NCBI GenBank assembly: GCA_945893075.1
Contig: CAMDDX010000016.1
Coordinates: 1-44,205, forward strand
Direction of reading: 5' to 3'
Length of the DNA: 44,205 nucleotides
Origin: Planctomyces sp. SH-PL62
GTDB taxonomy: Bacteria; Planctomycetota; Planctomycetia; Planctomycetales; Planctomycetaceae
The translations under genes were made by a program, and so were the position numbers. Shown one piece after another: positions 7,153 through 16,455 of this stretch (its first letter is position 1; every line of letters starts with the position of its first letter). The notes beneath the pieces are model-generated. The model saw nothing but the letters and a program-made list of their open reading frames with translations, did not search any database and was not told the DNA's origin.

Positions 7153-9354
7153 ATGGCGGATACTCAGGCCGTTTGGGGCATCGACATCGGCCAGGCTGGC
7201 TTGAAGGCGATTCGGCTCCGCTATGCCGAGGCGGCTGGTCAAGTCATCGCGGTCGCATTCGATTACATCCCGCATGCCAAAATCCTCAGCCAGCCCGACG
7301 CTGTGCCGGACGAGTTGATCCAAACCGCGATCTCCACCTTCCTGTCTCGCAACGAAACCAAAGGAGACTTGATCGCCATTAGCGTTCCCGGCCAGTCGGC
7401 TTTGACGCGGTTCATCCAACTGCCCCCCGTGGAATCCAGCCGCGTGGATGAGATCGTCCGTTACGAAGCCAAGCAACAGATTCCGTTCGCGCTGGAAGAC
7501 GTGATTTGGGATTATCAAACGCTTGGCGGCGGCATCGAGGAAAGCGGTTTCATGCTGGGTGCGGAAGTCGGCCTCTTCGCGATGAAGAAGGAAGGCATCT
7601 ACTCGGCCATCAAGCCGTTTGTCGCGAACAAAATGGAAATCGAGTTGGTGCAGATCGCGCCGCTCGCCATGCACAATTTCCTGTGCTTCGATCAGATCGG
7701 ACTGCGGCCCGGCCAGGAGCTTCAGGGGGAAGGCGAATACATGATCGTGCTCGACATGGGCACGGATAACACGACGCTGCTGGTGACGAACGGCAACAAG
7801 ATCTGGATTCGCAACGTCCCGATCGGCGGCAACCATTTCACGCGCGCGCTGACGAAGGAAATGAAACTGACCTTCGCCAAGGCCGAGCACCTGAAATGCA
7901 ACGCCACGAAAGCCCCCGACCCGCGAGCGGTGTTCCAGGCTTTGCGTCCGGTGTTCAACGACTATGTTTCTGAAATTCAGCGGTCAATCGGCTACTTCTC
8001 CAGCGTCAACCGCGAGGCGAAGATCACCAAGATCGTGGGAGCCGGCAACGGTTTCAAACTGGCCGGCTTACAAAAGTTCTTGCAGCAGAACCTGCAATAC
8101 GAGGTGGAACGAGTCGATAACTTCCAAGCGTTGGTCGGCGACGCGGTGCTCAACGCTCCGCTGTTCCAAGAGAATGTGCTCAGCTTTGTGGTCCCCTACG
8201 GTTTGGCTCTGCAAGCTCTCAAGCTGACTCGAATTCACACGACTTTGCTGCCGTCCGAGATCGCGACCGCTCGCAAAATTCGCCGCAAGAAGCCGTGGGC
8301 CGTCGCCACCGCCGCCAGCCTGTTGTTCGGGTTGGCAATGTCCACCGCCGGCTACAGCAACGTGGCGAGTTCGGTCAGTCTGGGGAAGTTCAAAGCGGCT
8401 GAAGATAAGGTCACAGCGTTGAAGACGCTGGAGTCGGGGCACATTAAGACTTTTGGCGATGCCAAGACGGCGAACACGCTACTCAAGGACTCCGGCGACA
8501 AACTTGTCACCGCGCTCGACACACGCGAGATGTGGCTGGAGGTCTATCGTGCCATCAACGAATGCTTGCCGCGAGACGTGGGAAATGATCAAGACGAGCC
8601 AGACATCACGCTCAAGAATCGCATCAATCTGAAAAGCGTCTCCGCCAAGAAGTACGCGGACGTCGCCAAGTGGTACGAGGATTTGAAGACCAAGCCACAG
8701 GTTCTCGAAACCATGATCCCGCCCGACCGAGAGAAAGGGCCGACTGGTGAGGGGTATGTCTTCACGCTGGTTTGCGAACACTATCGCGACGATCCGACCA
8801 ACGATAACAAGAAGACCAGAGGGTTTGTGACGTCCACAATTCTGAGTGATCTCAGTAAATTTGAAGTCACTCAGCCTGGATCTTCGCAGCCTGTTCCCGT
8901 GAGGAAATTGGGGGTCTCGCACGCCTGTGTGCCGCTGTTAAGACCAAACCGCCTGGCGGTCCAATACTTCCCGCGCGGTAAGAAGGCAAAAGGCACTGGA
9001 CCAGGTGCGGGACCAGGTGCAGCCAAAGGATTTGGCACATTTTCTAAGGCACCGGGTAATCCAACGAGTGCCGTTCCCGGTAAAGTGGATGGCTCCAAGA
9101 AAGAGGGGGGTGACGGCGATAGTCGAATGATCGATCGCACGGACTTCACGATTCAGTTCGCCTGGGTGCCGACTCCGACTGATAAGCGTCCGACAGTTGA
9201 TCCTTTGAAACCAGTCGTCCCGGTCGATCCTTTGAACCCAAACAATCCTCCGGCGGCACCGATTACTCCGGCAGCCAGTGATCCGGCCGCTAATCCGGCA
9301 ATACCAGCCACGGTTCCCGTGCAAACTCCCCCTGCCGCCAGCAAGTCTCAATGA
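7153..9354 (+). CDS. pilM: PilM-type pilus assembly ATPase fused to a membrane-anchored C-terminal region
   Basis: 733 residues. Residues 1-360 are an actin/FtsA-like PilM fold: VWGIDIGQAGLKAIRL phosphate-binding loop, EIVRYEAKQQIPF, YMIVLDMGTDNTTLLV and IVGAGNGFKLAGL. Bacterial PilM normally stops near 350. Here a membrane helix follows (about 382-402, within PWAVATAASLLFGLAMSTAG), then a coiled coil and a predicted periplasmic domain, with a Pro/Gly-rich tail from about residue 610. The layout suggests a PilM-PilN fusion, so one protein could link the cytoplasmic motor to the inner-membrane platform of a type IV pilus or type II-like system. The ATG at 7153 has AGGG upstream; the 20-codon upstream extension is not PilM-like. 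The two following genes look like further platform subunits. Confidence 0.85.
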   Translation: MADTQAVWGIDIGQAGLKAIRLRYAEAAGQVIAVAFDYIPHAKILSQPDAVPDELIQTAISTFLSRNETKGDLIAISVPGQSALTRFIQLPPVESSRVDEIVRYEAKQQIPFALEDVIWDYQTLGGGIEESGFMLGAEVGLFAMKKEGIYSAIKPFVANKMEIELVQIAPLAMHNFLCFDQIGLRPGQELQGEGEYMIVLDMGTDNTTLLVTNGNKIWIRNVPIGGNHFTRALTKEMKLTFAKAEHLKCNATKAPDPRAVFQALRPVFNDYVSEIQRSIGYFSSVNREAKITKIVGAGNGFKLAGLQKFLQQNLQYEVERVDNFQALVGDAVLNAPLFQENVLSFVVPYGLALQALKLTRIHTTLLPSEIATARKIRRKKPWAVATAASLLFGLAMSTAGYSNVASSVSLGKFKAAEDKVTALKTLESGHIKTFGDAKTANTLLKDSGDKLVTALDTREMWLEVYRAINECLPRDVGNDQDEPDITLKNRINLKSVSAKKYADVAKWYEDLKTKPQVLETMIPPDREKGPTGEGYVFTLVCEHYRDDPTNDNKKTRGFVTSTILSDLSKFEVTQPGSSQPVPVRKLGVSHACVPLLRPNRLAVQYFPRGKKAKGTGPGAGPGAAKGFGTFSKAPGNPTSAVPGKVDGSKKEGGDGDSRMIDRTDFTIQFAWVPTPTDKRPTVDPLKPVVPVDPLNPNNPPAAPITPAASDPAANPAIPATVPVQTPPAASKSQ

Positions 9355-9415
9355 CCTGCGGCGACGCGATCACCAAATTTCTCTCAGTGGATGATTCCAT
9401 CAGATCGAGGTTGTC

Positions 9416-11134
9416 ATGGATAAACTCAAGCCCATCCTGGCCCAAAAGTTTTGGATCTTCTTTGGGATCGTCTTGATCCTACCGTTCGTCGGTTACTTCA
9501 TGACGACCGGGGAGCTTGCCGCGCAAATCAAAACGCGCATGGATTCGCTGGAGAAGACCTTCAAAGACATTCCCACCGGCGCGGATTCTCCCAATGACTC
9601 GTGGTCGAAAGCACTGCAGGCGCTCAACGACCAGCAGGCGTTGCACAATCGCTTGGCCAACGAAGAGCTATGGCGTGATCAAAAAGTTAAGTTGCGTTGG
9701 CCGGACGACATCGCGGCCGTGATGAACAAGGCGGAGTACTTCAAGGGGGTGCTGCCGGAACAGGGCGGGGCAGACTTGGGGTTTAAGTACCAATTTGATT
9801 ACCCCGGTGAGATTCGTCGGCTCTGGGAGATCGTCGATCCGCTGGATGACGGCAAAAATCTGCGGGACTCCGACAAACGCCGCAAAGTCGCGTTTGCGAT
9901 GTCCGATCTGCATCAGACGAATACGTTGAGATGGGCGGAGTTACCTCCCACGCACGAAGACATGTGGGACTGCCAAGAAGACATCTGGTTGCAGACGGAA
10001 TTACTGCAAGCCATCGCTCGTGTGAACGCCAACTCGATCTCGCAAGGTGACGCATTCGTCAAGCAGATGGGCAAGGTTTTGTTGTTTGGCGCGACAAAGG
10101 CAGCCGGCGGCGCGACAGCAGCGGCTTCTCCTGGAGGCGGTGCCCCCATAGCCGGAGATAGCGGTTTTGGCTCGATGATGGGCCTGGGAGGCGGAGGCCA
10201 ACAAAACAAGTCGGCGGCAATCTCGGTCGACATCAACCTCGCGGAAGAACTTACGCTCATCCCTGACACCACGGTGCTCACCGGCGGCGGCGGCGGTGAA
10301 GCGGGCGGTGGGATGTCGAACAAGAGTTTTATGGGCGAAGGTTACCCCGGATCGCAATCCGCAGGAGGTGCGCCGGCAGCAGCAACGGCGGGGAAGACGG
10401 AAAGTAAACGCTATGTCGATTATGACGAAAATCAGCCGTACAAGCGGCGCGGGTTCTACATCAAGGTGATCATGGATCACACAAAGGTTCCAGACTTGAT
10501 CGCGGAATTGATGAACTCGCCATTCCCCGTCGAGATTGTGCGTGTACAGCAAGTCTGGTTGTCGGATTCGGCATCACCATCCGGTGGTGGAGGTGCTTCG
10601 CCATTTGGCGGGGCGGGAACAAGCTTCGGCGGTAGCCCCTATCCCGCGGGTGGTGCAGGTGGTGGTGCCGGTGGAGCACCCACGGACGAAGCCGTGGCGG
10701 GAGCAACCGGTGCTTTCGCGCAGCCGGTAGCGAGTGGCACGAGTTCGTCGGGAACGGCCATGTCCGATCCCAATCTCGCTCAGGTCGCGATTTTGGGAGT
10801 TTGGACGTTGTATCGTCCGCCAGCACCCGCCGCGGACGCAGGTCAATCCGCACCGGCCACGGCCGCTCCGATGCCTGACGTCGCGGCCGCTCCGGCGGCG
10901 GCAGTTCAGCCAGCCCAAGCGACGGTGGTCGATACAAAACCGGCCGCAGCGGAAACATCCGAGACGACCAGTGACGAACCCAAGAAACCTGATGACGGTG
11001 AGGCTCCGAAGTCAGAGCCGGCCAAGCCTGAAAACAAGGACTCCGAGAAGGAGACCGACAAGGACAAACCGGCGGAAAAATCCCCACCAACTCCAGAGTC
11101 CTCTGAGAAACCCACAACCGAACCGAAGCCGTGA
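9416..11134 (+). CDS. Membrane-anchored protein of the pilM cluster (possible PilN/PilO-like)
   Basis: 572 residues, not recognised as a named family. A single N-terminal membrane helix (about 12-30, KFWIFFGIVLILPFVGYF) is followed by a polar, partly coiled segment to about residue 220. Two Gly-rich low-complexity stretches (about 223-310 and 384-430) flank a conserved-looking block (about 335-380, YKRRGFYIKVIMDHTKVPD...). The tail from about 470 is Pro/Ala then Lys/Glu-rich. Short cytoplasmic N-terminus, one helix and a periplasmic coiled coil match the plan of PilN/PilO. The start ATG has GAGG 6 nt upstream and lies 61 nt after pilM. The pilus role is inferred from position. Confidence 0.7.
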   Translation: MDKLKPILAQKFWIFFGIVLILPFVGYFMTTGELAAQIKTRMDSLEKTFKDIPTGADSPNDSWSKALQALNDQQALHNRLANEELWRDQKVKLRWPDDIAAVMNKAEYFKGVLPEQGGADLGFKYQFDYPGEIRRLWEIVDPLDDGKNLRDSDKRRKVAFAMSDLHQTNTLRWAELPPTHEDMWDCQEDIWLQTELLQAIARVNANSISQGDAFVKQMGKVLLFGATKAAGGATAAASPGGGAPIAGDSGFGSMMGLGGGGQQNKSAAISVDINLAEELTLIPDTTVLTGGGGGEAGGGMSNKSFMGEGYPGSQSAGGAPAAATAGKTESKRYVDYDENQPYKRRGFYIKVIMDHTKVPDLIAELMNSPFPVEIVRVQQVWLSDSASPSGGGGASPFGGAGTSFGGSPYPAGGAGGGAGGAPTDEAVAGATGAFAQPVASGTSSSGTAMSDPNLAQVAILGVWTLYRPPAPAADAGQSAPATAAPMPDVAAAPAAAVQPAQATVVDTKPAAAETSETTSDEPKKPDDGEAPKSEPAKPENKDSEKETDKDKPAEKSPPTPESSEKPTTEPKP

Positions 11135-11219
11135 GCCATCGAATCGCGTTTGCGGAACCCTAGCACCGTACCATTCCTCGACAGGCCACTCACAGGCCAC
11201 GTTGGATAAGGAGTCAGCC

Positions 11220-13424
11220 ATGAAAAACTTAGCGGCAAAACTCAAAGGTTTGATCAACAAGCAAGCCCTCATCGATCATGGTGAGAAGGTGATTCTCGGT
11301 GTGATCGGCCTGGTTGTGTTGATCTGCTTGGCCGGCACGAGCTGGAGCCGTTACGACAAGCAGCCGGAAGAATTCCTAAAGAAGGTCCAGCAGGGTGAAG
11401 CGGCGATTCAAGCTTCCGCGTGGACTCAGGAAAAAGCGGCTGAGTTCAAATCGTCTCGCGACATCAGTCAAGCCGTGAAGATGCTGCATTCGCCGCTGGA
11501 CACGAGCCGCTATGTGTACTCAACCAATTGGTACTGGCCGATGTACCCCACGGGCGTCAAAGTGTCCGAGCCCAGGTGGCTCGCTCCCATACAGCCGATC
11601 GCTGATGGCGGCAAGTTCGTCATGATCGAGAATCCGGTTGACCAACAGCAGGGTAAAGATCTCGCGGTGTTGGACAAACCCGATAAGAAGGATGAGGATG
11701 ACAATGAATTCGCAGTTCCCAAGCCCGGCAATAATGGGGTCGGGGCTGCCAATGTAGGTGCTACGGCTGAAGCAATTACGACTGGGGGTGCCGGGCCGAC
11801 CGGCACCACGGCGTACGATAAAATGAAATTAGGTCTTGCCGGTCTGGGCACCGAAATGCCGGGAGCCAGCGGCCCCGTAATCAATGCTCGCGGAACGCGA
11901 TTCATCGCGATCCGATCGGTCTTCCCGTTGGGCGACCAATTGGACGAACTCGTCAAAGCGATGCACGAACAGAAGACGAGAGCGGCGGAGTTGATCGATT
12001 TCACGGACTTCGAAGTGGAACGGCAGGTCGCCCAGCCCGGCGACAAACCTTGGTCTGGCAATTGGGAGAAGGTCGATTTTCAAGCCACTTTGGAATTGCT
12101 CGAACGAGTCGATTTCGACACGGAATTGGTGGACATTTCCTACACGGACGCGGTTTTCACAATGCCCTTGCCGCACCGTGTGATTGGCAATTGGAAAAAA
12201 TTCGCGTCGCATCCTTTGATCAAGGCCATGAGCGATGAGCAAGTTGAGCTTCAGGCACAGACCTTGAAGTTAATGCTCGATGAGGCCGAGAAGCACAAGA
12301 AGGACGAGCCAGGCAAAAAGAAAGGACTCTCGAAAATCCAAGTTGATGGCCGAGCCTTGCGCGGCCAATTCAGCGGCAATCAAATGGCAGGCATGATGGA
12401 AAACATGGCCGCGACCATGAAAAGCGGAAACGCGACGCCGTATTCAGGGGGAATTGATGCGAACACGATGCGCGGCATGGCTGATCCATCAGCGATGGGC
12501 GGCTATCAAGATCAATTGACTCGCAACAACGGTCGCATGTCGAAGTATCTGTTGCTCCGGTATTTTGATTTTCAAGTCAATCCCGGCAATGCCTATCGGT
12601 ATCGCATGCGAGTCACGTTGCGGAATCCGAACTACAAGCGAGAGGTTGAGGCATTGGTTCAAGAAGAAACGGCGCTCGTCGAAGTTCGAGTGACTCCATG
12701 GAGTGAACCGACTCCACCAGTTTACATTCCCAACGAAGAGCGGATTTTTCTCGCCAAAGCGGACAAGGCGAAAATTGAGACCGGGTTGCCCAGCGCCTAC
12801 CTCGACGTTTACCAGTGGTTCTCCGAAGCAGGGACGACGATCTCGGCGAAGCTCGAAAAGCTGCAACTGGGGCAATTCGTGGGGGGACGACCGCCGAAGA
12901 CGGAAGTCTTCCGTCCCGCCAACAACACGCTGCGTGATGAAGAGATTCCAGTGTTCACTGGCAGCGTGCTGGCCGATATCGCTGCCGCCTCGACCGGCGA
13001 CATCGACCTGTCGGAGCACGCGGACTTGAAGCTGGATCTCAAGAAACTCAAGCAGTTGGGCGTCGTGGATAAGGCGTTGCTGGTGGATCGGTATGGCCAA
13101 CTGGTGACGCTCGATCCGAAAGCCTCCGTCGATGACGTGGCTCAAGCGGAAAAGGTCGTGGAGAACGAACGTAAGAGCATTCGTGCTGACATTAAGTCGC
13201 GCACGGAAGTCGCGAGTTCCGCAGGTGGCGACTTGAAGAGCAAATTTGGTAAATCTGGCGGCGGCGGTTACCCAAGTTCAGGTATGACGGCGCCCGATGA
13301 CCCAATGGGGCAGATGGGCCTGGGAAACCCGTTGAAGAAAGGTGGAGCCAAAGGCGCGGGTGCGAAGAAAGCACAGCCGAAGAAACCGGCCGGTGCCACC
13401 GCAGGAAATAACGCCGCCAATTAG
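11220..13424 (+). CDS. Membrane-anchored protein of the pilM cluster, second large partner
   Basis: 734 residues, no named family recognised. One N-terminal membrane helix (about 24-42, VILGVIGLVVLICLAGTSW) precedes a long periplasmic region. The most ordered block is near residues 440-520: KYLLLRYFDFQVNPGNAYRY, then RVTLRNPNYKREVEALVQEE, resembling a beta-rich domain. The tail from about 675 is Gly/Lys/Ala-rich low complexity, like the tails of the two preceding proteins. The ATG at 11220 has AGGAG 7 nt upstream; the open frame extends to 10734 but there it overlaps the previous gene out of frame. Order and spacing place it in the pilM operon, plausibly the PilO/P-like position. Confidence 0.72.
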   Translation: MKNLAAKLKGLINKQALIDHGEKVILGVIGLVVLICLAGTSWSRYDKQPEEFLKKVQQGEAAIQASAWTQEKAAEFKSSRDISQAVKMLHSPLDTSRYVYSTNWYWPMYPTGVKVSEPRWLAPIQPIADGGKFVMIENPVDQQQGKDLAVLDKPDKKDEDDNEFAVPKPGNNGVGAANVGATAEAITTGGAGPTGTTAYDKMKLGLAGLGTEMPGASGPVINARGTRFIAIRSVFPLGDQLDELVKAMHEQKTRAAELIDFTDFEVERQVAQPGDKPWSGNWEKVDFQATLELLERVDFDTELVDISYTDAVFTMPLPHRVIGNWKKFASHPLIKAMSDEQVELQAQTLKLMLDEAEKHKKDEPGKKKGLSKIQVDGRALRGQFSGNQMAGMMENMAATMKSGNATPYSGGIDANTMRGMADPSAMGGYQDQLTRNNGRMSKYLLLRYFDFQVNPGNAYRYRMRVTLRNPNYKREVEALVQEETALVEVRVTPWSEPTPPVYIPNEERIFLAKADKAKIETGLPSAYLDVYQWFSEAGTTISAKLEKLQLGQFVGGRPPKTEVFRPANNTLRDEEIPVFTGSVLADIAAASTGDIDLSEHADLKLDLKKLKQLGVVDKALLVDRYGQLVTLDPKASVDDVAQAEKVVENERKSIRADIKSRTEVASSAGGDLKSKFGKSGGGGYPSSGMTAPDDPMGQMGLGNPLKKGGAKGAGAKKAQPKKPAGATAGNNAAN

Positions 13425-13491
13425 GCGAACGGGGACAGCAAACTACCCGGCCGGGATCAGGCACCGCAGACGAAATCAGAGGAACTCACGG

Positions 13492-13986
13492 ATGAGTGCC
13501 CCGACGCGATATTTGGGAATCGATCCGGGATTGAACCGGACGGGCTACGCTTTGTTAGAGCGGTCGTCGCGCGGTCCAGTGCTCCGAGAGGGGGGCTTGA
13601 TTCGATCCACACGCGGGCGTTCGCTGGCTGAGCGTGTGCATGAAATCGCTTCTGGCTTGCGTGAAGTCTTGGAAGAATTCCAGCCCCATGTGCTGGCCAT
13701 CGAGCAAGTCTTCTCACTGGTGCGCAATCCGAAGTCCGCGTTGTTGATGGCCCACGCGCGGGGCGCGATCCTGAGCATGGCTGTGGAGCACGGCATTCCG
13801 GTCGTCCATTACACGCCGACCCAAGTCAAACGCTTGCTCACCGGCAGTGGCAAAGCGGGCAAAGAGCAAATCCAACGCGCGATCAAGACGGAACTCGGTC
13901 TGGATCGGCTGCTGGAACCGCACGACGTCGCGGATGCCTTTGCCGTGGCATTGTGCCACTACTACAGCTCGCGAATCGCCGCTTGA
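13492..13986 (+). CDS. ruvC: Crossover junction endodeoxyribonuclease RuvC
   Basis: 164 residues, the family norm. Cuts Holliday junctions with RuvAB during recombination repair. The N-terminal strand YLGIDPGLNRTGYALL contains the first catalytic Asp. AIEQVFSLVRNPKSALLMAHARG carries the Glu, and EPHDVADAFAVALCH supplies the C-terminal Asp pair. TPTQVKRLLTGSGKAGKEQ is the DNA-contact region. AGAGGAA lies 8 nt before the ATG. It follows the pil-type cluster by 67 nt on the same strand; ruvA and ruvB are not in the window. Confidence 0.95.
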   Translation: MSAPTRYLGIDPGLNRTGYALLERSSRGPVLREGGLIRSTRGRSLAERVHEIASGLREVLEEFQPHVLAIEQVFSLVRNPKSALLMAHARGAILSMAVEHGIPVVHYTPTQVKRLLTGSGKAGKEQIQRAIKTELGLDRLLEPHDVADAFAVALCHYYSSRIAA

Positions 13987-14110
13987 GTTGTTGCCGCGAG
14001 TGCGTGTCGTCTCGCCGCTTGATATCTTGCTGCCGTGACCGTCGTCTTCTGGTGTCGATCCGCCGAGTTCCGGCGCGTGCCACGATGGTCCTTGATGTCA
14101 GACTGCGATC

Positions 14111-15247
14111 ATGCCTGTTCAAAGAGCGATTCTGATCCTCCTCGCGTTGTCTTGCTCCAGCGCGGTCTTGGCTTGGTGCCTGCTGACTCCGCCGCCGACT
14201 GCGGAACGGGACAAGCCCGCGGTCGCCGAGAAGGAGCCACATCCCACACCCGCGGGTATGGTCTGGGTTTCTGGTGGGCAGTTTCAGATGGGCAGCCGCG
14301 ATGGCAAACCCGATGAGAAACCGGTTCACATCGTGGAACTCACGGGGTTCTGGATGGACGCCACCGAAGTCACGAACGCGGAATTTCAACGGTTCACCGA
14401 AGCCACCGGTTATGTGACGCTCGCCGAGCGGACTCCCAAGCGTGAAGACTTCGTGGGAGTCGATACCAGCCTCATCAAAGACGAAGACTTGGTCCCCAGT
14501 TCGATTTGTTTCAATCCCCAGTTTGACCGCGAGATGGTCCGGCAGATTCGCGAGAACCCGGCCAACGTCAATTGGCCGTATCACGTGTGGATGATGCAGA
14601 AGGGAGCCAACTGGCGGCATCCCAACGGACCGGAGTCGGGCATCGAAGACAGGCTAAACCATCCCGTGGTCCACATCGCCTGGACCGATGCTGTGGCGTA
14701 CTGCGAGTGGGCGGGCAAGCGATTACCGACCGAAGCCGAGTTTGAATACGCCTCGCGCGGCGGCTTGCAGCAGCAGGAGTACCCTTGGGGAGACAAGCTC
14801 CAACGGGAAGACAAATGGCTGCTCAACATCTGGCAGGGTGAATTTCCCGAAGAGCACAAAGTGCGTGACGGATTTGAAATGACCTCCCCCGTGAAATCAT
14901 TTCGACCGAACGGCTACGGCTTGTTTGACATCTCCGGCAACGTCTGGGAGTGGTGCGCCGATTGGTATCAGCCGGAGTATTACTCGGCCAGTCCCCGCCG
15001 CGATCCGCATGGGCCGCGTGACAGCTTCGATCCGAACGAACCGGGACTGCCCAAGCGTGTGCAGCGCGGCGGATCTTTCATGTGCAACATCAACTATTGC
15101 GAGGGCTATCGCTGCGCCTCGCGGATGAAAGGCGAACCCTCGTCCGGCGCGTTTCATTGTGGCTTCCGCACGGCGCTTTCGCCGGCCGACTACGACCCTT
15201 TCACTAAGGCTCCCGGTCAACTGACCAAATCAGCCGCGGGGCGCTAG
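14111..15247 (+). CDS. Formylglycine-generating enzyme (SUMF1 family), exported
   Basis: 378 residues. An N-terminal hydrophobic stretch (about 5-26) suggests export or membrane anchoring. The FGE-sulfatase fold is clear: GMVWVSGGQFQMGS, FWMDATEVTNAEFQRF, RLPTEAEFEYASRGG, FDISGNVWEWCADWY and a C-terminal GFRTA. Residues C325 and C330 (in GGSFMCNINYC) match the catalytic pair of human FGE, C336 and C341, with the same spacing of five, followed by YRCASR. Many SUMF1 relatives lack these, so this one may be a true copper-dependent formylglycine generator that activates sulfatases. No sulfatase is adjacent. The stop TAG falls in the loop of a palindrome at 15231-15291. The ATG has only a weak ribosome site. 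Confidence 0.85.
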   Translation: MPVQRAILILLALSCSSAVLAWCLLTPPPTAERDKPAVAEKEPHPTPAGMVWVSGGQFQMGSRDGKPDEKPVHIVELTGFWMDATEVTNAEFQRFTEATGYVTLAERTPKREDFVGVDTSLIKDEDLVPSSICFNPQFDREMVRQIRENPANVNWPYHVWMMQKGANWRHPNGPESGIEDRLNHPVVHIAWTDAVAYCEWAGKRLPTEAEFEYASRGGLQQQEYPWGDKLQREDKWLLNIWQGEFPEEHKVRDGFEMTSPVKSFRPNGYGLFDISGNVWEWCADWYQPEYYSASPRRDPHGPRDSFDPNEPGLPKRVQRGGSFMCNINYCEGYRCASRMKGEPSSGAFHCGFRTALSPADYDPFTKAPGQLTKSAAGR

Positions 15248-15291
15248 CCCCGGTTTGTGCGACGAGAACCGGGGCTAGCGCCCTGCGGCTG
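15231..15291. repeat. Double hairpin at the end of the FGE gene
   Basis: Arms 15231-15255 and 15267-15291 are complementary except for one base. Each arm folds as GGGGC-GCTA-GCCCC or its mirror with TAGC. The host stop codon TAG (15245-15247) is formed by the GCTAGC loop, so the last six codons and the stop of the gene come from the repeat. Confidence 0.8.
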
Positions 15292-15351
15292 ATGTGACGA
15301 ATCCCAAATCATTGCCCTGACAAATTGCTAAGACACTGAGTACCCTGACCG

Positions 15352-16137
15352 ATGCCCGATTCTTCCTCCGCTTCCGCCGATCACACCCATGCCGACATCG
15401 GAATTGTCTGCGCGCTGCCGATCGAGATCGCCGCGTTTCTGGACCGTTGCCAGCACGTCAAGAAATACACGGGGGGAGATTTCCAATTCCGTGGCGGGTT
15501 CTACGACGGCATCCGAATCGCGGTGGTCGAATCCGGCATGGGCTTCGCGCGAGCTCGTCGAGCCACGCAAGCGTTGGTTGATGGACACGCGCCGCGCTGG
15601 TTGTTGTCGTGCGGCTTCGCGGGAGCGTTACGTCCCGACATCCCGATCGGCTCGATCGTCGTCGCCGACTCCATCGTCGATCAGCACGAGCAAAACTTGC
15701 AGATCGATCTGCACATGCCAGCCGATCCCGCGCGCGGCCTGTTCGTCGGCCGATTGCTGACGGCGGATGAATTGGTCCGCACGGTCGCCTCGAAGAAGCA
15801 ACTTGCCGAACAATACGCTGCGCTGGCCGTTGATCTCGAAAGCCTCGCGGTCGCACAGGTCGCGCGTGAAAACAAGACTCGCTTCCTGGCCGTGCGAGTC
15901 ATCAGCGACGATCTTTCGGCCGACTTGCCGCCGGAGATTTTGAGCGTCGTCGGTGCGACGGGCAGCGTGCGTTTCGGCGCGGCGATCGGTGCGTTGTGGA
16001 AGCGGCCGTCCGCCGCGAAAGACATGTGGCACATGCGTGAACAAGCTCAATCGGCCGCCACGCGACTGGCCACTTTTCTGGACGGAGTCGTCGTGCAATT
16101 GCACTCCGCCGCGCAGCCGGCGGCGGTCAACCAGTGA
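15352..16137 (+). CDS. Nucleoside phosphorylase / nucleosidase family protein
   Basis: 261 residues of the PNP/UDP phosphorylase fold, like MTA/SAH nucleosidase and related hopanoid-associated phosphorylases. It starts ADIGIVCALPIEIAAFLDRC, has the ESGMGFARARRATQALV helix, LLSCGFAGALRPDIPIGSIVVAD and the ribose/catalytic segment VDLESLAVAQVA, equivalent to MES-AAVA in the family. VRVISDDLSADLP corresponds to the usual VRxISDxAD motif. It should cleave or phosphorolyse the N-glycosidic bond of a purine nucleoside, but the substrate cannot be told from sequence. It lies 104 nt after the FGE gene, same strand. The ribosome site before the ATG is weak. Confidence 0.8.
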   Translation: MPDSSSASADHTHADIGIVCALPIEIAAFLDRCQHVKKYTGGDFQFRGGFYDGIRIAVVESGMGFARARRATQALVDGHAPRWLLSCGFAGALRPDIPIGSIVVADSIVDQHEQNLQIDLHMPADPARGLFVGRLLTADELVRTVASKKQLAEQYAALAVDLESLAVAQVARENKTRFLAVRVISDDLSADLPPEILSVVGATGSVRFGAAIGALWKRPSAAKDMWHMREQAQSAATRLATFLDGVVVQLHSAAQPAAVNQ

Positions 16138-16149
16138 GCACCGCCGGCA

Positions 16150-16311
16150 TCAGGGCTTCTTCTTGCCGAGAATGGAGCCACCCGGAAACGCCGAGCCACC
16201 TTGCTCTCCCTTGGGAGCTTTCTTCGCGGCTTCTGCCTGCAGCTTCTTCACCAAACCTGGAAACTTCATGACAGGCTTCTTCGCTCCATCCTTCCCTTGG
16301 CCACTCTTCAC
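16150..16311 (-). CDS. Small lysine-rich protein (53 codons), hypothetical
   Basis: A GTG at 16311 has AAGGAG 6 nt upstream (16318-16323) and opens a 53-codon frame. The product is basic (KKPVMKFPGLVKKLQAEAAK in the middle) and ends SILGKKKP. No family is recognised. The same frame stays open without a standard start back to a TGA at 16399-16401 and there reads like protein (RAVIVPPRYGHNKVSKEFIV). This may therefore be the 3' part of a longer decayed gene rather than an intact small gene. It lies convergent to the phosphorylase-like gene, 12 nt from its stop. The flanking gap 16312-16455 holds nothing else recognised. Confidence 0.45.
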   Translation of the reverse strand: MKSGQGKDGAKKPVMKFPGLVKKLQAEAAKKAPKGEQGGSAFPGGSILGKKKP

Positions 16312-16455
16312 GATGAACTCCTTCGAGACTTTGTTGTGTCCGTAACGAGGCGGAACAATAACGGCTCGGTCCCGTGACGAATACGGTTTGCATCGCCATC
16401 AGAAAAGTAATTGAACACAACCTCTGATGCGCGAGCCTGCCACTGAGCTGGGTTG

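Noticed and set aside
10734..11219. N-terminal extension of the third pil-cluster gene
   Set aside because: It overlaps the previous gene out of frame and is low-complexity; the ATG at 11220 has a strong ribosome site and begins just before the membrane helix.
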